Both the position numbers and the translations under genes were made by a program. A stretch of DNA of 64,000 bases from Bacteroidales bacterium (GTDB lineage: Bacteria; Bacteroidota; Bacteroidia; Bacteroidales; UBA932). The notes beneath the pieces are model-generated. The model saw nothing but the letters and a program-made list of their open reading frames with translations. It was not told the DNA's origin and made no database searches. Of this stretch, positions 46,714 through 56,071 are shown one piece after another. Every line of letters starts with the position of its first letter. Positions within the stretch are counted from its first letter, which is position 1. The stretch spans positions 1 to 64,000 of the forward strand of contig JAFUFP010000036.1 of NCBI GenBank assembly GCA_017469845.1, written 5' to 3'.

Positions 46714-47473
46714 CTTCGCCGACATTCACGTCCACGAAGTGCACCCATCCCCAAAGTGACGGGATATGGATATCGACTTTGCCGGTCGGAGACCATACCC
46801 AGTTTTCCTCGGGATTGCCTTTCCCCCTGAGATACTCAACCCTCGAGAAATTCATTCTCCAGGTAGGATATGCCCCGGGTTCATCGAAACCCCACATGAG
46901 GGCTTTGCGGGGAATGGCCACTTCAAGGCCCCATCCCTTGTCCTTGTCCGAAGAGCGGTTGACGGTTCCGTCGATCGATGTCGCTATCAGAAGTCCCGGG
47001 CAATCCCAATGCGAATAGAAATTCCCGCCCACCGAGTAGGGCTCGCTCATTATGAGGTCGAGGATCTCGCCTTTGGCGCTGAATTCGAACTCGAAGTAAC
47101 CTTTGCCGTCCCCGTCGGGATCCAGGAAAATCTCGAAATCGTTCTCCTTCCAGATGATTTCATCCCTACCCTGGATGGTGGCGAAGATGTCGTCCTCCTC
47201 GAGATAGGCGCCTACGTACAGGTATTCATCATCCCAAAGCATCTTGAGGGTAGTGTTCTTCGTCGGAGCGGGATAATCCCCTCCCCGGATATCCTGAAGA
47301 GAGGAAAGAGGTTGGGCTTTGTCCCACTCTTTTTCACTGAGGCGTCCGTCCACCTTTATGGGAGATGGAGTCCGGAGGCAGGCGTATGAAGGCTGCTGCG
47401 ATGGCTGCGCATAGGATGCGAGGTTTCCGAGAGCCAAAGCCCCGGAGAGGAGCAAACTCGGTAGTATTCTCAT
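46700..47473 (-). CDS. Exported CBM9-like carbohydrate-binding protein
   Basis: 257 residues: signal peptide about 1-22 (LPSLLLSGALALGNLASYAQ) and one beta-sandwich domain matching carbohydrate-binding-module-9-like proteins: PIKVDGRLSEKEWDKAQP, LKMLWDDEYLYVGAYLEEDD, NDFEIFLDPDGDGKGYFEFE and WGLEVAIPRKAL. In the family such domains bind sugar ends; here no enzyme is attached. ATG 47473 is the start, since the frame extension to 47491 would begin with TTG. Follows the phosphosugar mutase gene after a strong hairpin. Confidence 0.88.
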   Translation of the reverse strand: MRILPSLLLSGALALGNLASYAQPSQQPSYACLRTPSPIKVDGRLSEKEWDKAQPLSSLQDIRGGDYPAPTKNTTLKMLWDDEYLYVGAYLEEDDIFATIQGRDEIIWKENDFEIFLDPDGDGKGYFEFEFSAKGEILDLIMSEPYSVGGNFYSHWDCPGLLIATSIDGTVNRSSDKDKGWGLEVAIPRKALMWGFDEPGAYPTWRMNFSRVEYLRGKGNPEENWVWSPTGKVDIHIPSLWGWVHFVDVNVGEVTVK

Positions 47474-47492
47474 TTGAAGACTTGTTTTCAAA

Positions 47493-47528
47493 GACTTGGC
47501 GGTCCCGGGAACCCGGAACCGTCAAGTC
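47493..47528 (-). terminator. Intercistronic hairpin upstream of the CBM9-like gene
   Basis: GACTTG (47493-47498) pairs with CAAGTC (47523-47528), continued inwards by GG.CCCGGG against CCCGG.ACC. On the minus strand it is followed by TTTGAAAAC. May terminate the mutase transcript partially or stabilize a processed end. Confidence 0.55.
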
Positions 47529-47549
47529 AATTATCGTTCCCCTGCGGGA

Positions 47550-49211
47550 TTATTTCACGAACTGGTCCTTCAGGCGGGAGATCTTCTCATCGGCGTCGGC
47601 ACCTGCCGCTCCGAAGTAGAACTTGATCTTCGGCTCAGTTCCGGAAGGACGTACTGAAACCACGTCACCGGCCTCGTCGAAGAACTGGAGGACGTTCGAC
47701 TTGGGAAGTCCAGTAGCCTCGGTGTCGAGATAGTCGACGACCTTGATGACGGGTGAACCGAGAAGGTCCTTGGGAGGGTTGGCCCTCATGTCGACCATGA
47801 TCTTCTGGATTTCCTCGGCACCGGTCTTGCCCTTGCGCACCAGCGATACGAGACCTTCCTTGCGGTAACCGTACTCCGCGTAGATCTTCTGCATCAGCTG
47901 ATACAGGGTGAGACCCTGCTCAGCGGCCCAAGCGGCGCACTCGGCCACCATGCAGCATGAGATGGGTGCATCCTTGTCACGCACGTACTCACCCACGTTG
48001 AAGCCGTAGCTTTCCTCACCGCCGCAGATGAATTCGCCCTTGCCCTCGAAACGGCGGACGACGTCTGCGATGTACTTGAATCCGGTAAGGACATTGTAGC
48101 ACTTCACGCCGAAGCTTTCAGCGATCTTAGCGATGAGCTCGGTGGTGACGATGGTCTTGACGATGTATTTCGAAGAGTCGAGCTTTCCGAGTTCTTTCCA
48201 GCGGGTAAGGATGTAGTAGGTCAGCATCGAACCGGTCTGGTTTCCGTTGAAGAGGACCATGTGGCCGGAATCATCCCTCACTGCGATTCCCATCCTGTCG
48301 GCGTCGGGGTCGGTAGCCATCACGATGTCGGCACCTTCCTTGTCCGCGACGGCGATAGCCATCTTCAGGGCAGAAGGCTCCTCGGGGTTCGGGGAGATGA
48401 CGGTCGGGAAGTTTCCGTCGGAGATGTCCTGCTCGGGAACGTGGTAGACGTTCTTGAATCCGAGTCTCGAGAGGGCCTCGGGAACGATACGCACACCGCT
48501 TCCGTGGATAGGGGTGTATACGATCTTGATGTCATTGTGTTTTTCCCTGACTTCGGGAGAGAGCATGAGCGAAAGGACGTCATTGAAGTACTTGTCGTCC
48601 ATCTCCTTGCCCATGAGCTCTATTCCTCCGTTCTCCTCTCCGGGAACGAACTTCACCATGGAAGGATCGGTGATCTTGGCCACTTCGGCGACGATCTCCT
48701 TGTCGACGGGGGAAGTGATCTGTGCTCCGTCTGACCAGAACACTTTGTATCCGTTGTACTCCTTGGGGTTGTGCGATGCGGTAATCATGACGCCGGCGTT
48801 GGCCTTCTTCGAGCGTACCGAGTAGCTCAGAAGAGGAATAGGCCTGATATTCTCCCACAGGTAAACGTGGATGCCGTTTGCGGAAAGGACGTCAGCGGTG
48901 ATCTTCGCGAACTCCTTGCTGCCGTTGCGGCTGTCGTAGGAAATACAGACGCTCAACGGACCGCCCACATGCTGCTTCATGTAGTTGGCGAGTCCCTGGG
49001 TAGCCATACCGACGGTGTACTTGTTCATTCGGTTGGTTCCCACGCCCATGATGCCGCGGAGTCCACCCGTTCCGAATTCGAGATTGCGGTAGAAAGCGTC
49101 CTCGAACATAGCGGGATCGGAATTGCGCAGTTCAATGATCTTGCATTTGGTTTCGGGATCAAAATCCCCTTCGAGCCAGGTCTTAGCGACCTCATTGTAG
49201 TCTAGTGCCAT
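47550..49211 (-). CDS. Phosphoglucomutase/phosphomannomutase
   Basis: Alpha-D-phosphohexomutase of 553 residues, interconverting hexose-1- and hexose-6-phosphates in the cytoplasm. Motifs: GVMITASHNPKEYNGYKV (phosphoserine loop), DPDADRMGI (metal loop), GGEESYGF (sugar loop), SVRPSGTEPKIKFYFG (phosphate loop). The length of about 550-580 is that of the long PGM2-like form. Distinct from the 484-residue GlmM at 16986. A -7 box lies 66 nt upstream. Confidence 0.95.
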   Translation of the reverse strand: MALDYNEVAKTWLEGDFDPETKCKIIELRNSDPAMFEDAFYRNLEFGTGGLRGIMGVGTNRMNKYTVGMATQGLANYMKQHVGGPLSVCISYDSRNGSKEFAKITADVLSANGIHVYLWENIRPIPLLSYSVRSKKANAGVMITASHNPKEYNGYKVFWSDGAQITSPVDKEIVAEVAKITDPSMVKFVPGEENGGIELMGKEMDDKYFNDVLSLMLSPEVREKHNDIKIVYTPIHGSGVRIVPEALSRLGFKNVYHVPEQDISDGNFPTVISPNPEEPSALKMAIAVADKEGADIVMATDPDADRMGIAVRDDSGHMVLFNGNQTGSMLTYYILTRWKELGKLDSSKYIVKTIVTTELIAKIAESFGVKCYNVLTGFKYIADVVRRFEGKGEFICGGEESYGFNVGEYVRDKDAPISCCMVAECAAWAAEQGLTLYQLMQKIYAEYGYRKEGLVSLVRKGKTGAEEIQKIMVDMRANPPKDLLGSPVIKVVDYLDTEATGLPKSNVLQFFDEAGDVVSVRPSGTEPKIKFYFGAAGADADEKISRLKDQFVK

Positions 49212-49276
49212 ATTTTGTGTATGAGTTTGTTTGCAGTCAAAGCGGAAGGCGGAACGGGGCCGCTCATCCGATTATG

Positions 49277-49284
49277 CAAATATA
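49277..49284 (-). promoter_or_regulatory. -7 box of the phosphohexomutase gene
   Basis: Minus-strand TATATTTG, perfect -7; expected start near 49270 and a leader of about 59 nt. No TTTG at the -33 position. Confidence 0.5.
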
Positions 49285-49423
49285 ACCAAAGCGAATGAGA
49301 AAAGGAACAATGGATGAAGATATTATTTGTCCGGGCGGAGCGCATCGACGATTCTCCGGGGCGGGAAGCAAGGCTATTCGGGAACTTTTTGATATCTTAG
49401 CGACCGGAAAAGATGACCGGAGG

Positions 49424-50728
49424 ATGTCCGTATACGAAAAAATAGAAGCATTCATCAGGGAACACGGGAACGACGATCCCGTCAAACTTCTGCTTTCAAA
49501 AGGAAAGTGGAAAGACATCGACGTCGATACGGCCGTGAGCACCATCGAAGGCCGCAGGAGGATGGAAAGGAAGATTCCCTCATGGAACGGCTTTCCGCTC
49601 ATCTATCCGGACAGGCTCTGCACCGAGCAGTGCAGTTCTGAGCCGACCGCCCTTCTGAAGGCATCTCTCGCGCGGAGGATAGCTGGAAAGGATTTCCGCT
49701 TGGCGGACCTTACAGGAGGCATCGGAGCCGACAGCTGGGCATTTTCCCTAAGCGGCGGAAAGATTCTGCACAATGAAGCCAAACCGGCCCTGTCGGAAGC
49801 CGTAAGGCACAATTTCGGTGTACTGGGGTTGAACAACGTGTCTTTCTCCTCCTTCATGGTCGTTCCCGACTCTGTCCCCGAGGATGACAGATCCCGCCAC
49901 AACGGTTCCATCCTCAACGGATTCAGGCCCGACATAATCTTCCTGGACCCCGCCCGAAGATCCGAAACCGGCAAGAAGGTTTTCCTTCTGGAGGACTGCT
50001 CCCCGGACGTGATTCCCCTCATGCCGTCCCTTCTTCGGGAAAGTCCCGAAGTTCTGATGAAACTCTCCCCCATGGCCGATATCCCTATGGTCATCGGAAG
50101 AATCGGGGAAGAAGTGAGCGAAATCCACGTCGTCGGACTCGACGGTGAATGCAAGGAACTGCTCCTCCGTATAAGCCGGGGCTTCAAGGGGGAATGCACC
50201 CTGCACGTTCATGACGGAGGAGAGGAGATGATTCTCCCTTACCGTAGCGAAAAAGAATCGAAGGCCGCATTCTTCTCCGGAGAGGATCAATTCCTCCACG
50301 ACTCTTCCGGAGGAAAACTGTTCATACCGGGGAAAACCCTTTCCAAAGCGGGGCTTTTCAACTGGATATCCGAAAAGTGGGACATGAAAAAAGCCGCCCC
50401 CTCGGCCCATATATACTTCATACCCGAAGGGAAGGAGATTCCGAAGGAGGCTTCCTCCATGGGAAGGATCTTTGACATCGCCGAAGCCGTTCCCTTCAGT
50501 TCTTCGGTCCTTAAATCCCTTGGCAAAAAGTACCCCAAAGCCGACGTCCTCTCAAAGGACATGCCCCTTACAAGCGAAGCTCTCGCAAGAAAACTCGGGG
50601 TGAAGTCCGGAGACGGGGTCATGATGGTCGCCTGCCCCGTGTGCTTTTCCGACGCCTCCCCGAAAGGAAGCGGAAGGTGGATTTTCATCTGCAGGGGCGG
50701 AAAAGCGAAAAGGGAACCGGCCCTCTGA
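49424..50728 (+). CDS. Class I SAM methyltransferase with THUMP-like domain
   Basis: 434 residues. An N-terminal helical part (IEAFIREHGNDDPVKLLLSK, DVDTAVSTIEGRRRMERKIP) is followed by a Rossmann methyltransferase: motif I ADLTGGIGADSWAFS, motif IV IIFLDPARRSETG, then a C-terminal THUMP-like region (about 350-430; SKDMPLTSEALARKLGVKSG). This architecture is common in Bacteroidetes and is thought to modify RNA; the substrate is not known. ATG 49424 matches the N-terminus I expect (SVYEKIEAFIREH); the frame is open back to ATG 49295, and that longer start cannot be excluded. Confidence 0.85.
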   Translation: MSVYEKIEAFIREHGNDDPVKLLLSKGKWKDIDVDTAVSTIEGRRRMERKIPSWNGFPLIYPDRLCTEQCSSEPTALLKASLARRIAGKDFRLADLTGGIGADSWAFSLSGGKILHNEAKPALSEAVRHNFGVLGLNNVSFSSFMVVPDSVPEDDRSRHNGSILNGFRPDIIFLDPARRSETGKKVFLLEDCSPDVIPLMPSLLRESPEVLMKLSPMADIPMVIGRIGEEVSEIHVVGLDGECKELLLRISRGFKGECTLHVHDGGEEMILPYRSEKESKAAFFSGEDQFLHDSSGGKLFIPGKTLSKAGLFNWISEKWDMKKAAPSAHIYFIPEGKEIPKEASSMGRIFDIAEAVPFSSSVLKSLGKKYPKADVLSKDMPLTSEALARKLGVKSGDGVMMVACPVCFSDASPKGSGRWIFICRGGKAKREPAL

Positions 50729-50762
50729 CCGATTCCCCGTTCTTCAAAGGAAAGTTCTTCCC

Positions 50763-52859
50763 CTATTCCCCTTTCAGGTATTTGAGCCAGAACTCCCTGT
50801 TGGCTTTCTGGAAGTGGACTCCCTGGTAGCCCCTGTATCCGTGCATTCCGTCGGGATAGACCATGAATTCGAACTTCTTACCTTCCTTCTGGAGTTCGTC
50901 CACCATCTGGAGGGTGTTCTGGTAGTGGACATTGTCATCGCCCGTTCCGTGGGTTATCTTGAGCATCACGGGCTCGACCTTGCCGTTCTCCGGCTCAGGG
51001 TCGTCGTAGTTCACGGGATAGTTCTTCACATGGTTGATGACCTTTGTTTTGGCATAGCCCTCGGGGTTGGCCTGGGGAGTGTCCATGAACCTTTCGGTGT
51101 AGTGGGTGTCGTAAAGCGCCCAGTCATAGACTCCGCCGCCGGCGATGCCGTAATGGAAGGCGTCGGGATGATCCATCACAAGGAGCGAAGTCATCGTTCC
51201 GCCGAAGGAGAATCCTTCCACTCCGATCTTGTCCCCGTTGACGTAAGGAAGGCTCTTGAGGTACTCCGCCCACTCGACGAAGTCCTTGACCTCAACCTCA
51301 TCAAGCTGACGGTAGATCTGGTCAAGTCCCTCCCTTCCGTTGTGTCCTGAAGCGCGGCAGTCGGCAGTTATTTCGATGATTCCGTTGTCGCTCCACCACT
51401 GGTTGGACTCGGAAGGACGCATCCAGCGGTCCGAAACCTGAGGGGTGTCGGGACCTCCGTAGATGTCCATATGGACCGGATACTTCTTCGTCGGGTCGAA
51501 ATTCTTCGGATAGATGATGTAAGCGGGAAGGACCAGTCCGTCGGAAGTGGTCATGGTGATATTCTGTGCGATTGCGTAGCGGGAAAGGTCCAGGTCGGGT
51601 CCGGCCGAGTCCGCTATAAGACGTGACCACTTGCCGTCCTTGGGAAGGGTGTAGTCGACCTTGGAGGCGTTTTTCGTTTCGACGAGCCAGGTCCTGTCCG
51701 GAGTCGTGAAATTCGACAGCGAGCACACGAAATACTTCCCGTCATCGGAGAAACGTACCGAAGAAACGGTATAGCGGCTGTCGGTGAGAGCTGTGATGTT
51801 GCCCTTCGCGTCAACCTTGTATAGGGCCTTCCTGACCGTGGACTCCCTGTTGGCGATGAAATACACGTCTCCGGTTTTCTCGTCGACCCTCTGAAGGGTG
51901 ACCCTCCAGTTGGGGCCGGAAGTGAGGCGCCTGAACTCGTTTCCGTCATAGGACAGGAAATAAATCTGCTGCCATCCGGTCTCGAACTCCCTTACCATGT
52001 AAAGGCCCTTGGAAGTGAAGACCATTCCGCCGATCCAGTCCAGCCAAGTCTTGTACTGCTCGTGGTAGATGTGCTTCTTCGCTCCGGTGAAAGGCGACAC
52101 GCTGTAGAGGTCCAGAGTGTTCTGAAGGCGTGGTTCACGGCTTATGAAGAACTCCTTGCTGTCAGCTCCCCAGAACGGTATTCCGAAATACTGGTCCTCC
52201 TTTGAGTCGAAGTCCGCCCAGACGATTTCGGGTTTGCCCACTCCGTCATAAGCGGAGACGTCCACCATTCCGATCATGACCTCGGGATTGGGTTCGCCGC
52301 ACTTGGGATAGCGGGTGAGCCTCAGGCTTCCGTCCTGTCCCTTGGGAGAATAAATCGGGAACATGGGGACGCCGGTATTGTCATAGCGGTAGAATCCGAT
52401 GAACCTGGAATCCGGGCTCCACCAGAAGGAACGGTAATTGGATGCCCTTCCCAGAATCTCCTCGTAGTACACCCATGAAGCGTAGCCGTTCAGGATGAGG
52501 TCGCTTCCGTCATAAGTGAGGCGACGCTCCTTACCGCTTTCGATGTCTACGACCCAGAGGTCATTGTCCCTTGTGAAAGCGAGCATCGTCGAATCCGGCG
52601 AGAAAGTGAGATTGACCGCACCTTCCGGCCTTATGGGGAAGGTGGTGTATTTGGCGGGATAGGATATTCCCGTCCGCTTCGTACCCTTCGCCGCATTCAC
52701 CACGAAATCCTTCTCACCCTTGAAGGATCCGTCATAAGTGAAGGCGACTTCATCTTTACCGACCCATTTCCAAAGCCGGGGAACGTCGTTGAATTCCTGG
52801 GCGGAAAGCCCGGGAAGATAGAGCGCGCAAAGCGCCAAAGCAAGAAGCAATCTCTTCAT
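50763..52859 (-). CDS. S9 family dipeptidyl peptidase IV
   Basis: A 698-residue exported peptidase: signal peptide 1-20 (LLLALALCALYLPGLSAQ), propeller about 40-440 (TFSPDSTMLAFTRDNDLWVV, PDSRFIGFYRYD), hydrolase domain about 460-698. Triad S551 (GFSFGGT), D641 (GTGDDNVH) and H673 (GMHGYRG). Closer to classical DPP IV than the 660-residue paralogue at 22453; the S-D spacing is longer (90). Last gene of the leftward cluster, starting 2 nt after a small membrane protein. Releases X-Pro or X-Ala dipeptides in the periplasm (family knowledge). Confidence 0.96.
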   Translation of the reverse strand: MKRLLLALALCALYLPGLSAQEFNDVPRLWKWVGKDEVAFTYDGSFKGEKDFVVNAAKGTKRTGISYPAKYTTFPIRPEGAVNLTFSPDSTMLAFTRDNDLWVVDIESGKERRLTYDGSDLILNGYASWVYYEEILGRASNYRSFWWSPDSRFIGFYRYDNTGVPMFPIYSPKGQDGSLRLTRYPKCGEPNPEVMIGMVDVSAYDGVGKPEIVWADFDSKEDQYFGIPFWGADSKEFFISREPRLQNTLDLYSVSPFTGAKKHIYHEQYKTWLDWIGGMVFTSKGLYMVREFETGWQQIYFLSYDGNEFRRLTSGPNWRVTLQRVDEKTGDVYFIANRESTVRKALYKVDAKGNITALTDSRYTVSSVRFSDDGKYFVCSLSNFTTPDRTWLVETKNASKVDYTLPKDGKWSRLIADSAGPDLDLSRYAIAQNITMTTSDGLVLPAYIIYPKNFDPTKKYPVHMDIYGGPDTPQVSDRWMRPSESNQWWSDNGIIEITADCRASGHNGREGLDQIYRQLDEVEVKDFVEWAEYLKSLPYVNGDKIGVEGFSFGGTMTSLLVMDHPDAFHYGIAGGGVYDWALYDTHYTERFMDTPQANPEGYAKTKVINHVKNYPVNYDDPEPENGKVEPVMLKITHGTGDDNVHYQNTLQMVDELQKEGKKFEFMVYPDGMHGYRGYQGVHFQKANREFWLKYLKGE

Positions 52860-52861
52860 AT

Positions 52862-53158
52862 TCAGTTTGTTTTACATTTCTTCTCTCCCATAACGGTCTT
52901 CCCTTCTTTTGAGGAAGGTCTTCCTTTCGCCTCGGCTCCGCTCTTTCCCCCAAAAGTCCTCGGACGGAAAAGGAATGCTGCGGGCAGTGCCACTACGGGC
53001 GTCAAAAGCAGATCCAGAAGGACCACCTTCACCGTGGACGAGGGCGGAAGCGAGCGCTTGATGGCTACAACGACCGGAGCTGCCATGAGGGCGATCACGA
53101 CCGCAAAACCCAGTGCGACCAGGACATAGGCCACCACGCCGGCGAAGAAGTCCTCCAT
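52862..53158 (-). CDS. Small membrane protein (98 aa)
   Basis: 98 residues with two hydrophobic helices (about 7-33 and 43-64) and a lysine-rich hydrophilic tail (SKEGKTVMGEKKCKTN). Not recognised as a known family. It lies 5 nt after the helicase gene and 2 nt before DPP IV, so it is almost certainly in the same transcript. Confidence 0.65.
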   Translation of the reverse strand: MEDFFAGVVAYVLVALGFAVVIALMAAPVVVAIKRSLPPSSTVKVVLLDLLLTPVVALPAAFLFRPRTFGGKSGAEAKGRPSSKEGKTVMGEKKCKTN

Positions 53159-53163
53159 AGGCT

Positions 53164-54591
53164 CTAATCAGCGAAAAGTTCGTCCGCGAAATTCACGAAG
53201 TATACCTTTTTGACCGCTCTCGTTATGGCCGTATAGAGCCACTTGAGGTCATCGAGCGAAAGGGCGTCCTGCCACAGGGCGTTGTCGATGAAAACGCAGT
53301 CCCACTGGCCTCCCTGCGACTTGTGGCAGGTTATGGCCGAGGCGTATTTTATCTGCAGGGCGTTGAAGAAGGGGTCCTCCTTCATCGCCTTGTATATCTT
53401 CCCCTTGGCACCGAGGTGGGAGTAATCCTCCCATGATCCCCTGAAAAGGGCGTTCTGCTGGTCCCTGTCAAGTGCGGGAGACTCGCTTTCGAGAGTATCG
53501 AGGCAGATCTTGGCCTTTATCTCGATGTCCCCGTAATCCGGGAACGACAGCCTCGCGTCGGCGAAATGCAGCCCGTATCGCTCCGAATATCCGGAGACCC
53601 TCAGCAGTTTCGCGATGTCGCCGTTCGCTATGAAATCCATCTCCTTCACGTCGTCCAGGAAATGGTAGCAGTTCTTCACTATCATCAGCTTCTCACCCCT
53701 TACCAGCGACTCCTCATGGAAAAGGACCTGCGAACGCACGCCGGCGTTGTAGCGGTTCGCCCTCCTGTTGGATCGGCAAAGGATCACGGTCTGGTCCTCC
53801 CCGTAGGTGTCGAACGCCGACGAAATGGCGTCGATGAGTTCTCCGCCGCCTATCCTTTCGACATCGTCAAGCCCGTTGGTCACAAGTCCGAGGGAGGACT
53901 TGGGGATGTCAGAATAAGAGTCCGAGCAGATCAGATCCCTCACCCTTGTAGCGTTGAGGAGGATGCCGCTGTCCACCTGCTGACGGACAACCGTCGTAAG
54001 CGTTATGAAATCCACTCCTCCGGCGAAACTCATGTACTCTTTCGAGAGGGCCGGGCTGCGGTCAAATCCCACCGGGGGAAGCTGGGCCGAGTCCCCGATC
54101 ATCACAAGGCGGCAGTCGCTCCCGCTGCGGACATATCTTATAAGGTCCTCAAGGAGGTTTCCGGCGCCGAAGACGGAGTCGCCCTGCTCTATGCCGATGA
54201 GCGACACCTCATCCACGAAATACACCGTATCCTTGGCCTTGTTGGGCACGAGGGAGAATTTCGCGGTGCCGTCCTCCCCTACCGTTCCGGCCCTGTAGAT
54301 GTGACGGTGGATCGTCGAGGCCATCCTTCCCGTATAGGAGGACAGCACCTTGGCGGACCTTCCTGTCGGAGCCAACAGAACGCAGTTCACCCTCATGGAG
54401 GAAAGGGCGGTTATCACGGCCGCCACGGCGGTAGTCTTTCCAGTACCCGCATAGCCGTTCACGACGAGGATATCCCCGTCGTCACTCGTTGAGAAAGATG
54501 CCATGCGTCGCAGGAAGCGGTCCTGGCAGGCGGTAGGTTCATACCCCATGCAGGAGAGGAACTTCCGGTAAAGGAATTCTTTGGAATCCAT
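53164..54591 (-). CDS. RecD/PIF1-like DNA helicase
   Basis: Superfamily 1B helicase of 475 residues: Walker A NGYAGTGKTT (K52), Walker B FVDEVSLIG, SAQLPPVG motif III, and C-terminal UvrD-like motifs SAITCHKSQGGQWD and LYTAITRA. It lacks the RecD-specific N-terminal domain and any RecBC genes are absent here, so it is probably a stand-alone repair or recombination helicase. Starts 4 nt after the trkH stop in a five-gene leftward cluster. Confidence 0.92.
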   Translation of the reverse strand: MDSKEFLYRKFLSCMGYEPTACQDRFLRRMASFSTSDDGDILVVNGYAGTGKTTAVAAVITALSSMRVNCVLLAPTGRSAKVLSSYTGRMASTIHRHIYRAGTVGEDGTAKFSLVPNKAKDTVYFVDEVSLIGIEQGDSVFGAGNLLEDLIRYVRSGSDCRLVMIGDSAQLPPVGFDRSPALSKEYMSFAGGVDFITLTTVVRQQVDSGILLNATRVRDLICSDSYSDIPKSSLGLVTNGLDDVERIGGGELIDAISSAFDTYGEDQTVILCRSNRRANRYNAGVRSQVLFHEESLVRGEKLMIVKNCYHFLDDVKEMDFIANGDIAKLLRVSGYSERYGLHFADARLSFPDYGDIEIKAKICLDTLESESPALDRDQQNALFRGSWEDYSHLGAKGKIYKAMKEDPFFNALQIKYASAITCHKSQGGQWDCVFIDNALWQDALSLDDLKWLYTAITRAVKKVYFVNFADELFAD

Positions 54592-54595
54592 CGGA

Positions 54596-56050
54596 TTATT
54601 TCGTTTTCGGATGAAGTATCATCAGGATGACGGCCATGACCGGATAAATCTCGAGTCGCCCAAGGAGCATGTTGAACGTGTATATTATCTTGGCGGCCGT
54701 CGGTTCGAGATTGTAGTTGCCCATCGATCCTATATCCCCCATCGCGGGTCCGACATTGCAGATCGTCGCTATTGTCCCGCTCAGGGCGTTGTGGTCATTT
54801 TCGCAGAAAAGAAGAAGAATGATGTACGAGAGCATGGCCATGACGAAGAACACCGCGATGTAGAAGATGTGCGGGAACACGTCTTCGTCCTTGAGCATGG
54901 TCTTTCCGAGCCTGATTCCCTGGACACTCGACGGGGAAACGGCTATCCTGACGTGGCGGCGGATCGACTTGGAGAGCAGGAGCACCCTGTCGGTCTTGAG
55001 TCCACCCGTCGTCGACCCGGCCATACCGCACTGGATTCCTGCGACCATCAGGATGATGCAGGGGAAAATGGGCCACGTGGCGTTGTCGGCTATGGCGAAA
55101 CCGGTGGTCGAAGCGTAGCAGATCACCTGGAAAACGGCATCCATGAAAGCGGACTGCCATGTGGGGTTGATGCCATGGAACTTGAGGGACATCGCCACCA
55201 TTATCGAGAAAACGGCGAGGGTCCCCAGATATCGCTTCAGGACCGGATTGTTGAGCGGACGGAGCGACCTTGTCGCGAACACCATGTAGATGAGCCCGAA
55301 ATGAGTCGAACTCAGCAGCATGAAGATCATCGTTATGATGTTGATCGCATTCGAATCGAATGCCCCGATGGAAGCTGTCTTGGTCGAGAATCCTCCTGTT
55401 GCGCAGACGCTGAACCCGTGGCATATGGCGTCGAATGTCGTCATTCCGGCAAGCCGGTAAAGGACGAAGGACGCGAGGTTCATCACCAGGTACACCACCG
55501 TGAAGATGTACACTATCCTGTTCGACTGCTTGCGGTACCCTTCCTTGGAAAGGGAGGACAGCTCCATGTTCGAAAGGCGCAGCTTGACCGGCGAAGAAGA
55601 CGGGATGATGAGAAGGAGGAATACGACTACTCCCAAACCTCCGATGAAATGCGTGGCGCTCCTCCAGAAAAGGAGGCTCTTCGGAAGGGCCTCAACCTCT
55701 TCGAGGATCGTCGCTCCCGTAGTCGTGAATCCCGAAACGCTCTCGAACCAGGCGTTCACGACGGTGAAGGGCCCTCCCCAGAGGACATACGGAAGCATTC
55801 CGAATATGAACGAAAGCACCCACGAAAGGACGATGATCGTATATCCTTCCTTAAGGGTCATACCGGAAGTGCGGCGCACGAAGATGAACGGGAAGACACC
55901 GACGGAGAAAGTTATGGTGAAACTGATCAGAAGGGCCGAAAGGGCGCTGTCGTTTCCGTTGGCGACAGAAACCAGGATGGACAAAAGCATGAACAGCGCG
56001 CTCACCAAAAGCGCGTATCCCACATTCCTGGTTATGATCTTCAGATTCAT
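54596..56050 (-). CDS. trkH: Potassium uptake protein TrkH
   Basis: K+ channel subunit with four pore repeats in 484 residues. Selectivity-filter loops are all visible: SGFTTTGAT, CATGGFST, ASTTGFA and GSTTGGLKT. About ten membrane helices. The regulatory partner TrkA is not in this window. It follows the HAMP protein by 21 nt and precedes the helicase by 4 nt. Na+/K+ homeostasis would be tied to the Na+-type ATPase and to c-di-AMP signalling in general, though no direct link is shown. Confidence 0.96.
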   Translation of the reverse strand: MNLKIITRNVGYALLVSALFMLLSILVSVANGNDSALSALLISFTITFSVGVFPFIFVRRTSGMTLKEGYTIIVLSWVLSFIFGMLPYVLWGGPFTVVNAWFESVSGFTTTGATILEEVEALPKSLLFWRSATHFIGGLGVVVFLLLIIPSSSPVKLRLSNMELSSLSKEGYRKQSNRIVYIFTVVYLVMNLASFVLYRLAGMTTFDAICHGFSVCATGGFSTKTASIGAFDSNAINIITMIFMLLSSTHFGLIYMVFATRSLRPLNNPVLKRYLGTLAVFSIMVAMSLKFHGINPTWQSAFMDAVFQVICYASTTGFAIADNATWPIFPCIILMVAGIQCGMAGSTTGGLKTDRVLLLSKSIRRHVRIAVSPSSVQGIRLGKTMLKDEDVFPHIFYIAVFFVMAMLSYIILLLFCENDHNALSGTIATICNVGPAMGDIGSMGNYNLEPTAAKIIYTFNMLLGRLEIYPVMAVILMILHPKTK

Positions 56051-56071
56051 CCGGTCCCTTTTGTTGGATTG

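Noticed and set aside
49295..49423. N-terminal extension of the THUMP-like methyltransferase from ATG 49295
   Set aside because: The added 43 residues (CPGGAHRRFSGAGS) do not resemble the expected start, and the ATG lies only about 10 bp from the divergent mutase promoter. Kept as an alternative only.
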